Source of the DNA: Lentisphaeria bacterium
Lineage (GTDB): Bacteria; Verrucomicrobiota; Lentisphaeria; Victivallales; Victivallaceae
Length of the DNA stretch: 52,694 nt
Assembly: GCA_017504435.1 (NCBI GenBank)
Contig: JAFVRD010000033.1
Location: 1-52,694 of the forward strand
Reading direction: 5' to 3'
In this document: in pieces, positions 9,732 through 18,221 of the stretch
Numbering within the stretch: position 1 is the stretch's first letter
Layout: each line of letters begins with the position of its first letter
Made by a program: the position numbers and the translations under genes
Notes under the pieces: generated by a model
Told to the model about the DNA's origin: nothing
Seen by the model: the letters and a program-made list of their open reading frames with translations, nothing else
Databases searched by the model: none

Positions 9732-10565
9732 ATGGAAAAAAGATATCGCTTATCCGCTGTAAACAAATTCACACTTATTGAACTGTTGGTCGTAATTGCC
9801 ATTATTGCAATATTAGCAGCGATGCTCATGCCTGCACTGCGGGCGGCAAGGGAACGCGGTCAGCGGGCGAATTGTTCCGGTAATCTCAAACAGATGGGAG
9901 CTGCGTTTGGCGTATATACTGCGGCAAATGATGACTGGTTCCCCCCAGCCAATTGGGTAAGTTATAAAGATGCGTATGGTATTCCTTATGAAAGTACTGA
10001 AAAATACCGTTGGTCGTGGGCGTGGGCATTGCAGCATCAGAAAACCATGAGCAATAAAACGTTCAAATGTCCGACTGCGATGGCAACCTTGAGTGATAAT
10101 CACGGTTATTTAGCCAGAGATCTGGACAGGGATTACCGGGTGCAGATCGCCTCCACTCAGATCAACGTTGCCAGCTGGCTTTATATCGCTTATGCTTACA
10201 GTTCAGATTTTCTCGGAACCCGGGCCCATCAGCCTCCGTGGAACAATGCCAGATACAAAACCTCCGGGCGTTATCTGCCGGCGCGGGCGAACGAAATGAC
10301 TAAAGCCAGCACCTGCGTGGCGGTTGTGGACAGTGTGAACAATCACAGCAATATGCAGGGAACTGATGTACAATCTCACGGAGCACATACATTTGTTCGC
10401 AAGGATGGTGAAAGTGACGGCCATCACATCAATGATCTGCACAACAAATCCACCAATATTCTTTATGCCGACGGTCATGCGGGCAATATGAAAAATGCCC
10501 GGATCGAATTGGCGCCGTTATATAATCCTGATGCAGACAAGCAGCATTTGACCTGGCGGAATTGA
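9732..10565 (+). CDS. Type II secretion-like pseudopilin with H-X9-DG motif
   Basis: The 277-residue protein begins with a prepilin-type segment, [19 protein letters not shown] (F13, conserved E17), after a 12-residue basic leader. It has the [12 protein letters not shown] helix and ends with a globular domain carrying H237-X9-DG ([12 protein letters not shown]). This two-part structure is typical of the very abundant pseudopilin-like proteins of Lentisphaerota and Planctomycetota. It should be inserted in the inner membrane and, if processed, assembled by a GspE/PilB-PilC machine such as the one at 37868-42581. The residue before the expected cleavage site is Lys12 rather than the usual Gly. 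It follows the exported GH2 gene by 9 bases with a GGGGAATT ribosome site, which suggests a role in export, surface display or substrate capture for that enzyme (inference). Confidence 0.88.
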   Translation: MEKRYRLSAVNKFTLIELLVVIAIIAILAAMLMPALRAARERGQRANCSGNLKQMGAAFGVYTAANDDWFPPANWVSYKDAYGIPYESTEKYRWSWAWALQHQKTMSNKTFKCPTAMATLSDNHGYLARDLDRDYRVQIASTQINVASWLYIAYAYSSDFLGTRAHQPPWNNARYKTSGRYLPARANEMTKASTCVAVVDSVNNHSNMQGTDVQSHGAHTFVRKDGESDGHHINDLHNKSTNILYADGHAGNMKNARIELAPLYNPDADKQHLTWRN

Positions 10566-10618
10566 GGCTGTCGGGGGCAATTTCATAAGTCATCAAAAAT
10601 TGTGAGATTACCGGCAAA

Positions 10619-11233
10619 TTATCTGATTTTGTGTCCGGGAACGATGTGCAGACCGGCAAATTTTTTCAACTCCGGGGCATTGCTGATGCAGTTGACCGTA
10701 CAGGCGGCATCGGCGGCATAGAGTGTATTGCCGGTTTTCAGCGAGCAGTGACCGGGGGTGTGGCGCGGTGTCGGTACCACGATCGCACTGCCGTCACCGA
10801 AAATATCCAATTCGCCGGAAAACAGCTGCCATTGCTGCGGATATTTTTTCATGATGAAACTGCCTTCAGAAGTGCGGCTCTCATTTTCATGCATAAAGGT
10901 TTTTATTCCGGGAAAATCCCGCAATCCGGCATAATGATCCCGGTGGGCGTGAGAAAGAATTACCGCACTGATATCTGCCGGAGTGAGATGATATTTGGAT
11001 TTTAATTGAGCCGCACAACTTTCATTTTCATCAACGTTGATTTGAAATGGCGCATCCGGAGACTGCGGAACTTCCGGCGGAGTTTGACCGGTGTCAAACA
11101 GAGCGTATTCGCCGGATTCATGGGCCAGCAGCAGACAGGAGACTTCCACCGCAATTTTTTCATTGCCGCTGTCCGGTTCGATCAGATTTTTCCGGCAGAT
11201 CAGAGTGCCGGTGGTGATAATATGGATTTTCAT
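10619..11233 (-). CDS. Metallo-beta-lactamase-fold hydrolase (lactonase-like)
   Basis: This 204-residue MBL-fold protein shows the dinuclear zinc motif HAHRDH, followed by HTPGH, the bridging aspartate in YAADAA and a final PGHK. The arrangement and length resemble AHL-lactonase/AiiA-like and other small cytoplasmic hydrolases, but the substrate is not determinable. The frame extends to 11290, but MKIHIITTG at 11233 is the natural family start. No Shine-Dalgarno sequence precedes it, and a good promoter places transcription start almost at the ATG, so translation may be leaderless. The gene is divergent from glutamine synthetase and converges with the pseudopilin gene. Confidence 0.82.
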   Translation of the reverse strand: MKIHIITTGTLICRKNLIEPDSGNEKIAVEVSCLLLAHESGEYALFDTGQTPPEVPQSPDAPFQINVDENESCAAQLKSKYHLTPADISAVILSHAHRDHYAGLRDFPGIKTFMHENESRTSEGSFIMKKYPQQWQLFSGELDIFGDGSAIVVPTPRHTPGHCSLKTGNTLYAADAACTVNCISNAPELKKFAGLHIVPGHKIR

Positions 11234-11240
11234 AATACAT

Positions 11241-11269
11241 AATTTACTGCCGGATAGCGGATTTGTCAA
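11241..11269 (-). promoter_or_regulatory. Promoter of the MBL hydrolase, candidate leaderless start
   Basis: On the minus strand TTGACA (11264-11269) and TAAATT (11241-11246) are 17 bases apart. The start of transcription would fall at about 11234, one base before the A of the ATG at 11233, leaving no room for a ribosome site. Confidence 0.58.
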
Positions 11270-11277
11270 TAAATCAC

Positions 11278-11306
11278 TTGACAAAATCAAATTGGCAGGT
11301 TAAATT
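11278..11306 (+). promoter_or_regulatory. Promoter of glutamine synthetase
   Basis: TTGACA (11278-11283) and TAAATT (11301-11306) are separated by 17 bases. The promoter is back to back with that of the MBL gene, the two -35 boxes being only 8 bases apart. No sigma-54 type GG-N10-GC site is seen here. Confidence 0.65.
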
Positions 11307-11348
11307 ATTTGAATAATTTGTCGGTAATAATCAAACGAGGTAAAAATT

Positions 11349-12845
11349 ATGGTCATCGACTACAACAGTAACGAGCTTGCCGCCAAAATCGGCAAACTTC
11401 CTGAAAATTTCACCAAAAGTGATATCATCAAGTTCATTCGCGATGAAGAGATCCGTCACATCAATTTCCAGTATCCTGCCGGTGACGGCAGATTGAAAAC
11501 TCTCAATTTCGTCATCAATGATGCCGATTATCTCAATGAGATCCTCTCCTGCGGTGAACGGGTGGACGGTTCCAGTCTGTTTCCGTTTATCGAAGCCGGC
11601 AACAGCGATCTCTATGTCGTTCCCCGTTTCCGGACCGCATACATGGATCCTTTCAGCGAACTGCCGACAGTGAACTTCCTCTGTTCGTTTTTCAACAAAG
11701 ACGGCGACCCGCTGGCAAGTTCTCCGGAATACACTTTGCACAAAGCGTGCGAAGCTTTCCGCGAGACGACCGGGTTGGAATTTCAGGCGATGGGCGAATT
11801 GGAATACTATGTGATTTCTGAAGATGACGGCTGTTTTGCCGCTGTCGATCAGAAAGGTTATCATGAATCTTCGCCCTATGCCAAATTCGGTGATTTCCGT
11901 CAGTTGTGCATGAATTACATCGCCAAAGCCGGCGGTCAGATCAAATACGGTCACAGTGAAGTTGGCAACTTCACTCTGGAAGGTAAAATTTATGAGCAGA
12001 ATGAGATCGAATTTCTCCCGGTCGCGGCTGAACTCGCTGCCGAACAGCTGATGGTCGCCAAATGGATCATCCGCAATCTGGCGTACCGCTGCGGTCTGGA
12101 TATCACTTTCGCTCCGAAAATCACCACCGGCAAAGCCGGTTCCGGTATGCATATCCACTTCCGGGTGATGAAAGACGGCAAAAATCAGATGCTGGACAAC
12201 GGCGTGCTTTCCGATACCGCCAAACGTGCCATTGCCGGTATGATGGAATTAGCTCCCTCCATTACCGCATTCGGCAATACCAATCCGACCAGTTATTTCC
12301 GTCTGGTGCCGCATCAGGAAGCTCCCACCAACGTCTGCTGGGGCGACCGCAACCGTTCCGTGCTGGTGCGGGTGCCGTTGGGCTGGACAAGTCAGAAAGA
12401 TCTGTGCAGTCAGGTCAATCCGTTGGAAAGTGCCGGTAAATTTGATACTTCTCAGAAACAGACGGTGGAAATGCGTTCTCCGGATGGTTCTGCGGATGTC
12501 TATTTGCTGCTCGCCGGTTTGGCTGTGGCATGCCGCTACGGCTTTGAACGCACTGATGCGTTGGAAATCGCGGCAAAAACCTATGTCAATGTCAATATCC
12601 ACAAAGAGGAAAATGCTGCATTGCTGGATTCTCTGAGTGTATTGCCGGACAGTTGTGCTGCTTCCGCAGATTGCCTTGCTGCCCAGCGGGCGATTTATGA
12701 AGATAAAGGGGTGTTTGCCCCCGCAATGATCGACGGATTGATCGCGTCATTGCAGAAATTCAATGACCGCACCCTCCGTCAGGATATCGGCGGAGATCAG
12801 GCCAAGATCCTTGAATTGGTCAAAACCTATTTCCACTGCGGATAA
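11349..12845 (+). CDS. glnA: Glutamine synthetase
   Basis: This 498-residue protein is a glutamine synthetase, which condenses ammonia and glutamate with ATP in the cytoplasm. It shows the beta-grasp domain (residues about 20 to 110, with ERVDGSSLFPF), the catalytic domain with metal-ligand GELEYYV, the histidine motif GSGMHIHF, the ATP/glutamate segment NPTSYFRLVPHQEAPTN and NRSVLVRVP, and EMRSPDGSADVYLLLAGL. The NLYDLP-type adenylylation loop of enterobacterial GSI is not seen in the expected stretch after NPLESAGKF, so covalent control by GlnE is unlikely (inference). The ribosome site is GAGG about nine bases before the ATG. It is transcribed alone and ends at the bidirectional terminator at 12903-12946. 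Confidence 0.93.
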   Translation: MVIDYNSNELAAKIGKLPENFTKSDIIKFIRDEEIRHINFQYPAGDGRLKTLNFVINDADYLNEILSCGERVDGSSLFPFIEAGNSDLYVVPRFRTAYMDPFSELPTVNFLCSFFNKDGDPLASSPEYTLHKACEAFRETTGLEFQAMGELEYYVISEDDGCFAAVDQKGYHESSPYAKFGDFRQLCMNYIAKAGGQIKYGHSEVGNFTLEGKIYEQNEIEFLPVAAELAAEQLMVAKWIIRNLAYRCGLDITFAPKITTGKAGSGMHIHFRVMKDGKNQMLDNGVLSDTAKRAIAGMMELAPSITAFGNTNPTSYFRLVPHQEAPTNVCWGDRNRSVLVRVPLGWTSQKDLCSQVNPLESAGKFDTSQKQTVEMRSPDGSADVYLLLAGLAVACRYGFERTDALEIAAKTYVNVNIHKEENAALLDSLSVLPDSCAASADCLAAQRAIYEDKGVFAPAMIDGLIASLQKFNDRTLRQDIGGDQAKILELVKTYFHCG

Positions 12846-12864
12846 CAGAAAAAAATAATCTGCA

Positions 12865-12885
12865 TCCGGCGGCTTCGCCGGACGC
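12865..12885. repeat. REP-like GC-rich palindrome, copy 1
   Basis: A 21-base sequence forms the hairpin TCCGGCG-GCTT-CGCCGGA and recurs exactly, in reverse orientation, at 52591-52611. The match continues imperfectly into the flank (about 30 bases in all). It lies between glnA and the convergent antiporter gene. Confidence 0.6.
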
Positions 12886-12902
12886 GATTCATCCGGTAAA
12901 AG

Positions 12903-12946
12903 AAAAGACCTTTTGCACTCGATGCAGAGTTGCAAAAGGTCTTTTT
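12903..12946. terminator. Bidirectional intrinsic terminator between glnA and the antiporter
   Basis: Arms at 12903-12917 and 12931-12945 form a perfect 15-base-pair stem (AAAAGACCTTTTGCA and its complement). A T run follows on the plus strand, and the A run at the left arm supplies a T run on the minus strand. It serves two convergent genes. Confidence 0.85.
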
Positions 12947-12966
12947 GGTATTCTGAACAATGAATA

Positions 12967-15141
12967 TCAGTGAATGAAAAGTTCCCGGATTTCTTTGGCA
13001 GATGACGCGTTGAGGATCTTCTGCAGCTTTTCCGGATCGGTCAAAATAGAACTGATCGCGGCGAGACATTCAATATGCGGCGCATTCGCTTGCATGGGGC
13101 TGAGGCAGAGAATGAATATCCGGGTTTTTTCGCCGTCCAGAGAATCAAAGTCATAACCTTTTTTGGAAATACCGATGGCGATCGAGGTGAATTTGACCGC
13201 ATCAGTACGGGCATGCGGCAGGGCGATCCCGTTTTGCATACACGTTGAGGCAACACATTCGCGCTGTAAAACTTCGCAGAGACAGGCATCCCGGTCTTTC
13301 AGGACACCGCATTTATCCAGAGCATCAATGAGTTCATCTATGACTTCGGGTTTGTCTTCCGCCTGAAGATCCATGATGATTGCTGCCGGCTGGAGACTGC
13401 GGGCGAGCAGATTTTTCATCCGGCGACGGTTTTCCGGAGCGAATTCCTGATTTTTGGTGAAATAATCCTGCCGCAATTCTGCAGGTGAGGCAATGTTTTT
13501 CAATTTTTCCAAATCCATGTGCAAAGATACGATCGCTTCAAACATTGTTGCCTGAATAAAAGGCACTTCATCCGGATTGGATTCAAAAATGATATCTGTA
13601 CCGGAAACGGTCATGGCGAATGAAAGTTCATCTTTGCGGATCTGCATAACGCCGCTTTCTTTGTCCAATTGACTGAGCATATAGCCTTCTGTGGAAAATG
13701 TGTCGATCAACTGACGCAGTACAAAATCCGCCAATATCTGAGAGTGGAACGAATAAGGTGTATGGATGACCGACATATCTTTGGTCTCTTTGCGGACACC
13801 TTTGCCTCTGAGTCCCAACACCGCCGAAAGCAGCGGCGGAGCAACGATCGTCGTCACCAGGGTCATGATGATCGCTACACCGAAAAGTTCCGACCCCAGT
13901 ATCGGTTTGCCCTCATACATGGTAGTCATACCGATACCGGCGATGATGAGTGCAACTTCACCGCGGGGAACCATGCCGGTGCCGATGCGGAGCGCACCGA
14001 GCATATTGAAATTCATAAACAGTGCCGGAAGCGCACAGCCGATGATTTTGGCGAGGATCGCCAGCAGAGAGTAGATCGCACCGATTTTCAATACATTCAT
14101 ATCGGCGAATACCCGGATATCCACCAGCATACCCATGACTACAAAAAACACCGGTACCAGAAAGTTGTAAAGCGGATGCAGAGAACGCTGCAGCGCAAAG
14201 GAGATATCCGTTTTGGACAGGCTCAATCCCATTACATACGCCCCGATGATCATTGCCAGACCCTGCTGCTCAAAAATGCCCGCCAGAAACAATGCCAACC
14301 CGAACGCCAATGTGGAAAATACGGTCGCGGATTTGAAAAGTTTGAGAAATTTGGCGATTTTGGTCGCCAACAGCAATCCCACTGCGGTTGCCAACAGCCA
14401 GAAACCGATACATTTTGCGGAAATAAGTCCGATTTTGCCCCAATCAGTTTCTCCGCCTGCCGGTACCGTTGCCAATCCCATGACGATGGCCAGACAGATA
14501 ATGCCCAGTACGTCGTCGATCACTGCGGCGGCAAGGGTGGTGACACCTTCAGGAGTGTCGATTTTTTTCTTTTCAGAGAGTATCCGTGCCGTGATGCCGA
14601 CGCTGGTAGCGGTACAGAGGATACCGAGAAAAAGTGAGCACGGATGCATAAAATTGCCCCCGGTCGCTTCCGGCAGCAGGAATACTCCCACCGATGCTCC
14701 GAACAGAAATGAGAATATCACTCCGCCGATACCGACCAGCGTCCCCACCAGTGAATAACGGAAAAACATCCGCAGATCAGTCTCCAGACCGGACATGAAC
14801 AGCAGCAGGATCGAACCGATTGTCGCCAGCGCGTACAGTGAACTGTGATATGCCGGAAAGGTCACATTGATGATTTTGGCATCTCCGATGATCGAGTCTC
14901 CGGCAAGCTGGACGGTCTGGGCGAATCCAAATAAACCGTGTTCCAAACCGTGCAGCGGGATGCTTATGCCTCCGAGCAGGTACGGACCGATTATCACCCC
15001 GGCAAGCAATTCGCCCAAAACCGATGGGGATTTGAGTTTTTTGGCAAGATCACCGCAAAATTTGGCGGCAAAAATAATTGTTCCCAACTGCAGAGCCAGT
15101 ATGGCGATCTGTTGGACGACTGTTAAAGAAAAATTTAACAC
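12967..15141 (-). CDS. CPA2-type cation/proton antiporter fused to a PTS EIIA-2 domain
   Basis: The 724-residue protein has two parts. Residues 1 to about 430 are a KefB/NapA-like monovalent cation/proton antiporter with roughly 12 to 13 membrane segments, the motif SVLGELLAGVIIGPYLLG and the ion-binding pair VIDDVLG. After a linker of about 150 residues, residues about 575 to 724 form a fructose/mannitol-type PTS EIIA domain (IDELIDALDKCGVL, then GIALPHART with the phospho-accepting H643). Free PTSNtr EIIA is known to control potassium transport in proteobacteria, so the fusion could gate ion flux by phosphorylation (inference). No EI or HPr gene is present here. The start is GTG with AGGAG nine bases upstream. 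Promoter at 15200-15227, terminator shared with glnA. Confidence 0.9.
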   Translation of the reverse strand: MLNFSLTVVQQIAILALQLGTIIFAAKFCGDLAKKLKSPSVLGELLAGVIIGPYLLGGISIPLHGLEHGLFGFAQTVQLAGDSIIGDAKIINVTFPAYHSSLYALATIGSILLLFMSGLETDLRMFFRYSLVGTLVGIGGVIFSFLFGASVGVFLLPEATGGNFMHPCSLFLGILCTATSVGITARILSEKKKIDTPEGVTTLAAAVIDDVLGIICLAIVMGLATVPAGGETDWGKIGLISAKCIGFWLLATAVGLLLATKIAKFLKLFKSATVFSTLAFGLALFLAGIFEQQGLAMIIGAYVMGLSLSKTDISFALQRSLHPLYNFLVPVFFVVMGMLVDIRVFADMNVLKIGAIYSLLAILAKIIGCALPALFMNFNMLGALRIGTGMVPRGEVALIIAGIGMTTMYEGKPILGSELFGVAIIMTLVTTIVAPPLLSAVLGLRGKGVRKETKDMSVIHTPYSFHSQILADFVLRQLIDTFSTEGYMLSQLDKESGVMQIRKDELSFAMTVSGTDIIFESNPDEVPFIQATMFEAIVSLHMDLEKLKNIASPAELRQDYFTKNQEFAPENRRRMKNLLARSLQPAAIIMDLQAEDKPEVIDELIDALDKCGVLKDRDACLCEVLQRECVASTCMQNGIALPHARTDAVKFTSIAIGISKKGYDFDSLDGEKTRIFILCLSPMQANAPHIECLAAISSILTDPEKLQKILNASSAKEIRELFIH

Positions 15142-15199
15142 AGTTCCAATCTCCTGAAAATATAGGATTCATTAATATATGTTCAAATGAAATTCACTT

Positions 15200-15227
15200 A
15201 ATATAGTACATGAAAAATTTTTTTCAA
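15200..15227 (-). promoter_or_regulatory. Promoter of the antiporter-EIIA gene
   Basis: On the minus strand TTGAAA (15222-15227) and TATATT (15200-15205) are separated by 16 bases. Confidence 0.6.
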
Positions 15228-15336
15228 GCGATTGAAAAGAATAATCTGATTTTTTGAACCGGAACTCCTCCTGAGGCAGATTGTTTTTATTTGGCTGCTG
15301 AACACAGACTGATTTTTCTGCGGCGGTATGCCGGAT

Positions 15337-15789
15337 TCAGGCGTGGTGATACGCTCCGCCGTTGAGCAGATTCAGCCCCCGGTAAAGCTGTTCACAAAAG
15401 AGGAAACGTGCCATCTCATGGGTGAAAGTCAATTTTGACAGAGACCACAGCAGTGCGGCACGCTGTTTCACTTCCGGAGCCAGACCGAAAGGTCCGCCGA
15501 TCACAAAGACCAGTTTACGGTCGGCTCGTTCCAGAAATTTGGCAAATTCAGCAGTGGTAAATTCTTTGCCTTCTTCGGTAAGAACGACCACGATGGCATT
15601 GCGTTCTTTGTCTAATTCACGCAGGATCGCTTTGCCTTCACCGGCGACATCGGAATCCGGGATGGTGACACATTCACATTTGCCGTATGCTCCGGCCCGG
15701 GTCAGAAATCCGGCACATTGCTGCTCGCAGAATTTGTCACGCATTTTGCCGACTGCGATAAGTTTGGTTCTTCTTTCGTACTTGGCCAT
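15337..15789 (-). CDS. rlmH: 23S rRNA pseudouridine-1915 N3-methyltransferase RlmH
   Basis: RlmH is a small SPOUT methyltransferase that methylates pseudouridine 1915 in helix 69 of 23S rRNA using S-adenosylmethionine. The 150-residue length is right. The trefoil-knot motif FVIGGPFGLAPEV and the C-terminal LLNGGAYHHA (the YHH/YHR end that contacts the target) are present, as is the family segment FTHEMARFLFCEQLYRG. The start ATG overlaps the stop of the upstream glycosyltransferase (TGATG), so translation is probably coupled. The pairing with a polysaccharide synthase is not functionally obvious. Confidence 0.93.
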   Translation of the reverse strand: MAKYERRTKLIAVGKMRDKFCEQQCAGFLTRAGAYGKCECVTIPDSDVAGEGKAILRELDKERNAIVVVLTEEGKEFTTAEFAKFLERADRKLVFVIGGPFGLAPEVKQRAALLWSLSKLTFTHEMARFLFCEQLYRGLNLLNGGAYHHA

Positions 15790-17168
15790 CAGGAGATACG
15801 TTTCGGGGAGGGGCAGATATTTTCATCCTGTTTTTTGATGTTCCGGGTCATCCATTTGGAATTCCGCATGGTGATCCACGAGTACGCGCAAATCCAGGAA
15901 AGTGCAACCAGATTGAATATACCGACAACAAATGCCATCAATGCTTTAAGTGGAGATTCCCGTTCTGCATAAAGCAGTGCCGGGATGATCGCCCAGAGCC
16001 ATGTCACAGCAAGAATATAACTGCCGGCAAGACTCAGGGCACTCCAGTTGCCGATCAACATCCATGCCAGCATCGGGGCTCCGATCAGCGGCAAAGTCAG
16101 ATTCAAAAGTTGAAATGTCAGATTGAACATCAGAACATTCATCCGCAGCTTTTTGCAGGGCATCAATTTTATAAAGTGCTTGATCATCAGCAGACCTTCC
16201 CGGACATCGCCCCGGTTCCAGCGGATCAGAGTCCGGCACAGCTGCGGGTAGTCAGTCGGGACTCTGGTGGTGACTTTGGCTTCATGCTGCAGCACCACAT
16301 GAAAGTTGTTCCGCAGCAGAATACTGGTCAATGCCCGGTCTTCACCGATGTGAGAAGGAATGCCGAGAAATGTATGATGCAGCCAGCCGTCCAAATGGGG
16401 CAGCAATGCCGATTTGCGGTAGGCACTGATCGCTCCGGGTGAGCAGAGTACCCCGCCGAAAGTGCTTTGGGCGCAACGCATGAAATCGCAGCTGAACACA
16501 AAGAATATATCCAGCATCCGCGGAACGAAACCTTCATGGAGATTGGCGACCCGCACCGTTCCAGCCACGCCGCCGACTTCCGGTTTGGCAAAAGGCAGAA
16601 TCAGGTTCTGCAGGGTATCAGGTTCGACGATGGAATCGCTGTCAATGGTTACTGCAATATCAAATTTCGCATGGGTGAAACCGTAATAAAGTCCGGCTTT
16701 TTTACCTTGATTCTGTTCGAAATTTACCGGGGTGATTATGCCGTTGGATTCGCTGGCGACCAGTTTGATCCAATTCCAGGTGTCATCTTTTGAACCATCG
16801 TTTATGGCGATGATTTCCAATTTATCAGCCGGGAAATCACTTTTCAAAAGGCTGCGGAGCGTGTCAGCCACAGCACTGCCTTCATTATAAGCCGGAACGA
16901 TTACCGTAACTCCGGGTTGTTCAGCATCAGATTCCCACTGCTCCACCGGCTTGTAGAAACAGGCGCAAACCGCCTGAAACAGCATGAAAAATACCATGCC
17001 GAATGAAACGGTCATCCCGAAATAAAAGAAAAAGTCATAATCGCCGCCGGCATTGAATTCAACGAGACATTTTCCTGCCATGCGGTACAAACCGTAATAG
17101 GAAATGAACCCGATCACCAGAAAGAATACCGCCCATGAACCGGCTTTTTTCCAATCGACTTGTTTCAT
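15789..17168 (-). CDS. Processive family 2 glycosyltransferase (hyaluronan/PgaC-like)
   Basis: This 459-residue membrane glycosyltransferase has two N-terminal membrane segments (about 12 to 32 and 44 to 68), a cytoplasmic GT-A domain (VTVIVPAYNEGSAV, TIDSDS as DxD-like motif, CSPGAISAYRKSAL, GEDRALTSILL, and TLIRWNRGDVREG corresponding to the QxxRW region of processive synthases), and three or four C-terminal membrane segments. Related enzymes (NodC, hyaluronan synthase, PgaC, chitin synthase-like) polymerise N-acetylhexosamine sugars and export the chain. The acceptor and sugar are unknown. It is transcribed from the promoter at 17219-17247 and coupled to rlmH. Confidence 0.87.
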   Translation of the reverse strand: MKQVDWKKAGSWAVFFLVIGFISYYGLYRMAGKCLVEFNAGGDYDFFFYFGMTVSFGMVFFMLFQAVCACFYKPVEQWESDAEQPGVTVIVPAYNEGSAVADTLRSLLKSDFPADKLEIIAINDGSKDDTWNWIKLVASESNGIITPVNFEQNQGKKAGLYYGFTHAKFDIAVTIDSDSIVEPDTLQNLILPFAKPEVGGVAGTVRVANLHEGFVPRMLDIFFVFSCDFMRCAQSTFGGVLCSPGAISAYRKSALLPHLDGWLHHTFLGIPSHIGEDRALTSILLRNNFHVVLQHEAKVTTRVPTDYPQLCRTLIRWNRGDVREGLLMIKHFIKLMPCKKLRMNVLMFNLTFQLLNLTLPLIGAPMLAWMLIGNWSALSLAGSYILAVTWLWAIIPALLYAERESPLKALMAFVVGIFNLVALSWICAYSWITMRNSKWMTRNIKKQDENICPSPKRIS

Positions 17169-17218
17169 GATCTGCTTTCTTTATTCTGAATAATTGCTGT
17201 AACAAAAAAACATTATAT

Positions 17219-17247
17219 AATATAACATGAAAATGGCTTTTTTACAA
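17219..17247 (-). promoter_or_regulatory. Promoter of the glycosyltransferase-rlmH operon
   Basis: On the minus strand TTGTAA (17242-17247) and TATATT (17219-17224) are separated by 17 bases. A short palindromic stretch lies at the -35 side. Confidence 0.62.
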
Positions 17248-17264
17248 GCCGCAAGCTCTTGTTT

Positions 17265-18056
17265 TTACGGGATTACGGCGAATTTATCCGACGGCGTATC
17301 CTGCTTCAGCACGGCAAATTTCAGATGTTCTTTCTGCAATGATTTCAAGGTTGCGGCGCACAATTCATGCAGCCGTTCCGGGTCGTTGCACTCTCTGCTG
17401 ACGTGAGCGAGCAGCAGCAATCCGGTACGTTCACCGAGCAATTCACCAAGCAGTTCTGCGGTGTATGTGTTGTCGAGGTGCCCCCGGAATCCGCAGATCC
17501 GGCGTTTGAGTTCCAGAGATCGCGGGGAATTCATCAGCATATCCAGATCGTAGTTGCTTTCGATCACTAATGCGTGGCAATTGGCCAACACTCTGCGGAT
17601 GCTTTCACCGGCACAGCCCAGATCAGTGGCGATCCCGATGGATATGCCGTTGTATTCGATTTTGAATCCCACTGTATCCACATCATGTGGCAGGGCGAAA
17701 GAGGTGATGCCGAAGCCGGAGATCTCAAATTGTGCTCCCGGTTCAAAAGTCCTTACCATTTTGGGCAGATTTTTCTTTTTTGCCAATGAATTTGCCGTCA
17801 TCATCGTGGTGTAAAGCGGAATATTGAATGTATCACAGAAAATCCGGGTTCCTTTGGCATGATCTCCATGTTCATGGGTGAGCAGTGCGCCGCACAGCCG
17901 GGCGGGATCGCAGCTGCATTTTTCCATCCGTGCCAGCAGTTCTTTGCGTGAAAATCCCTGATCGACCAGCAGTGCGCCGTTGGGAGTGTCAATAAAGAAA
18001 CTGTTGCCGTTACTGCCGCTGCCCAGAGAGTTGAAAAAAATCCTGTTTTCTGTCAT
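17265..18056 (-). CDS. MBL-fold metallohydrolase of the WalJ/YycJ (VicX) type
   Basis: The 263-residue protein has the opening NSLGSGSNGNSFFI and the zinc motif LTHEHGDHAKG that mark the YycJ/VicX subgroup of MBL-fold phosphodiesterase-like proteins. Later motifs are FALPHDVDTVGF, IATDLG, VIESNYD, GHLDN and LLAHVSRECNDPE. In Firmicutes YycJ is linked to cell-wall control and DNA exonuclease activity; no WalRK neighbours are present here, so that role cannot be transferred. The frame extends to 18137, but the ATG at 18056, preceded by GAAGG, gives the normal N-terminus. The gene is divergent from rpoN. Confidence 0.87.
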   Translation of the reverse strand: MTENRIFFNSLGSGSNGNSFFIDTPNGALLVDQGFSRKELLARMEKCSCDPARLCGALLTHEHGDHAKGTRIFCDTFNIPLYTTMMTANSLAKKKNLPKMVRTFEPGAQFEISGFGITSFALPHDVDTVGFKIEYNGISIGIATDLGCAGESIRRVLANCHALVIESNYDLDMLMNSPRSLELKRRICGFRGHLDNTYTAELLGELLGERTGLLLLAHVSRECNDPERLHELCAATLKSLQKEHLKFAVLKQDTPSDKFAVIP

Positions 18057-18221
18057 TTCTACCTTCAAAAATATCGTCAGTTGCCCGCATGGGGATAAAA
18101 ATTTGTGAAAATTGCATTTCCGGACTGGAAAAAACATGCTTTATAATTTAAATTCTATAGTATGCAATGTCAAATCCGTTCCCGGTATAAAATCCGGATT
18201 TTTTGGAGATAATTCATTATT

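Noticed and set aside
13669-14637. 322-codon plus-strand frame opposite the antiporter
   Set aside because: The translation is dominated by His, Gln, Arg and Asp with no hydrophobic or family pattern; the opposite strand has clear membrane segments and motifs.
18105-18160. Promoter for rpoN around TTTATAATTT
   Set aside because: A good TATAAT-like box is present, but no acceptable -35 box lies 16 to 18 bases upstream, and the GG/GC spacing is one base short for sigma-54 autoregulation.
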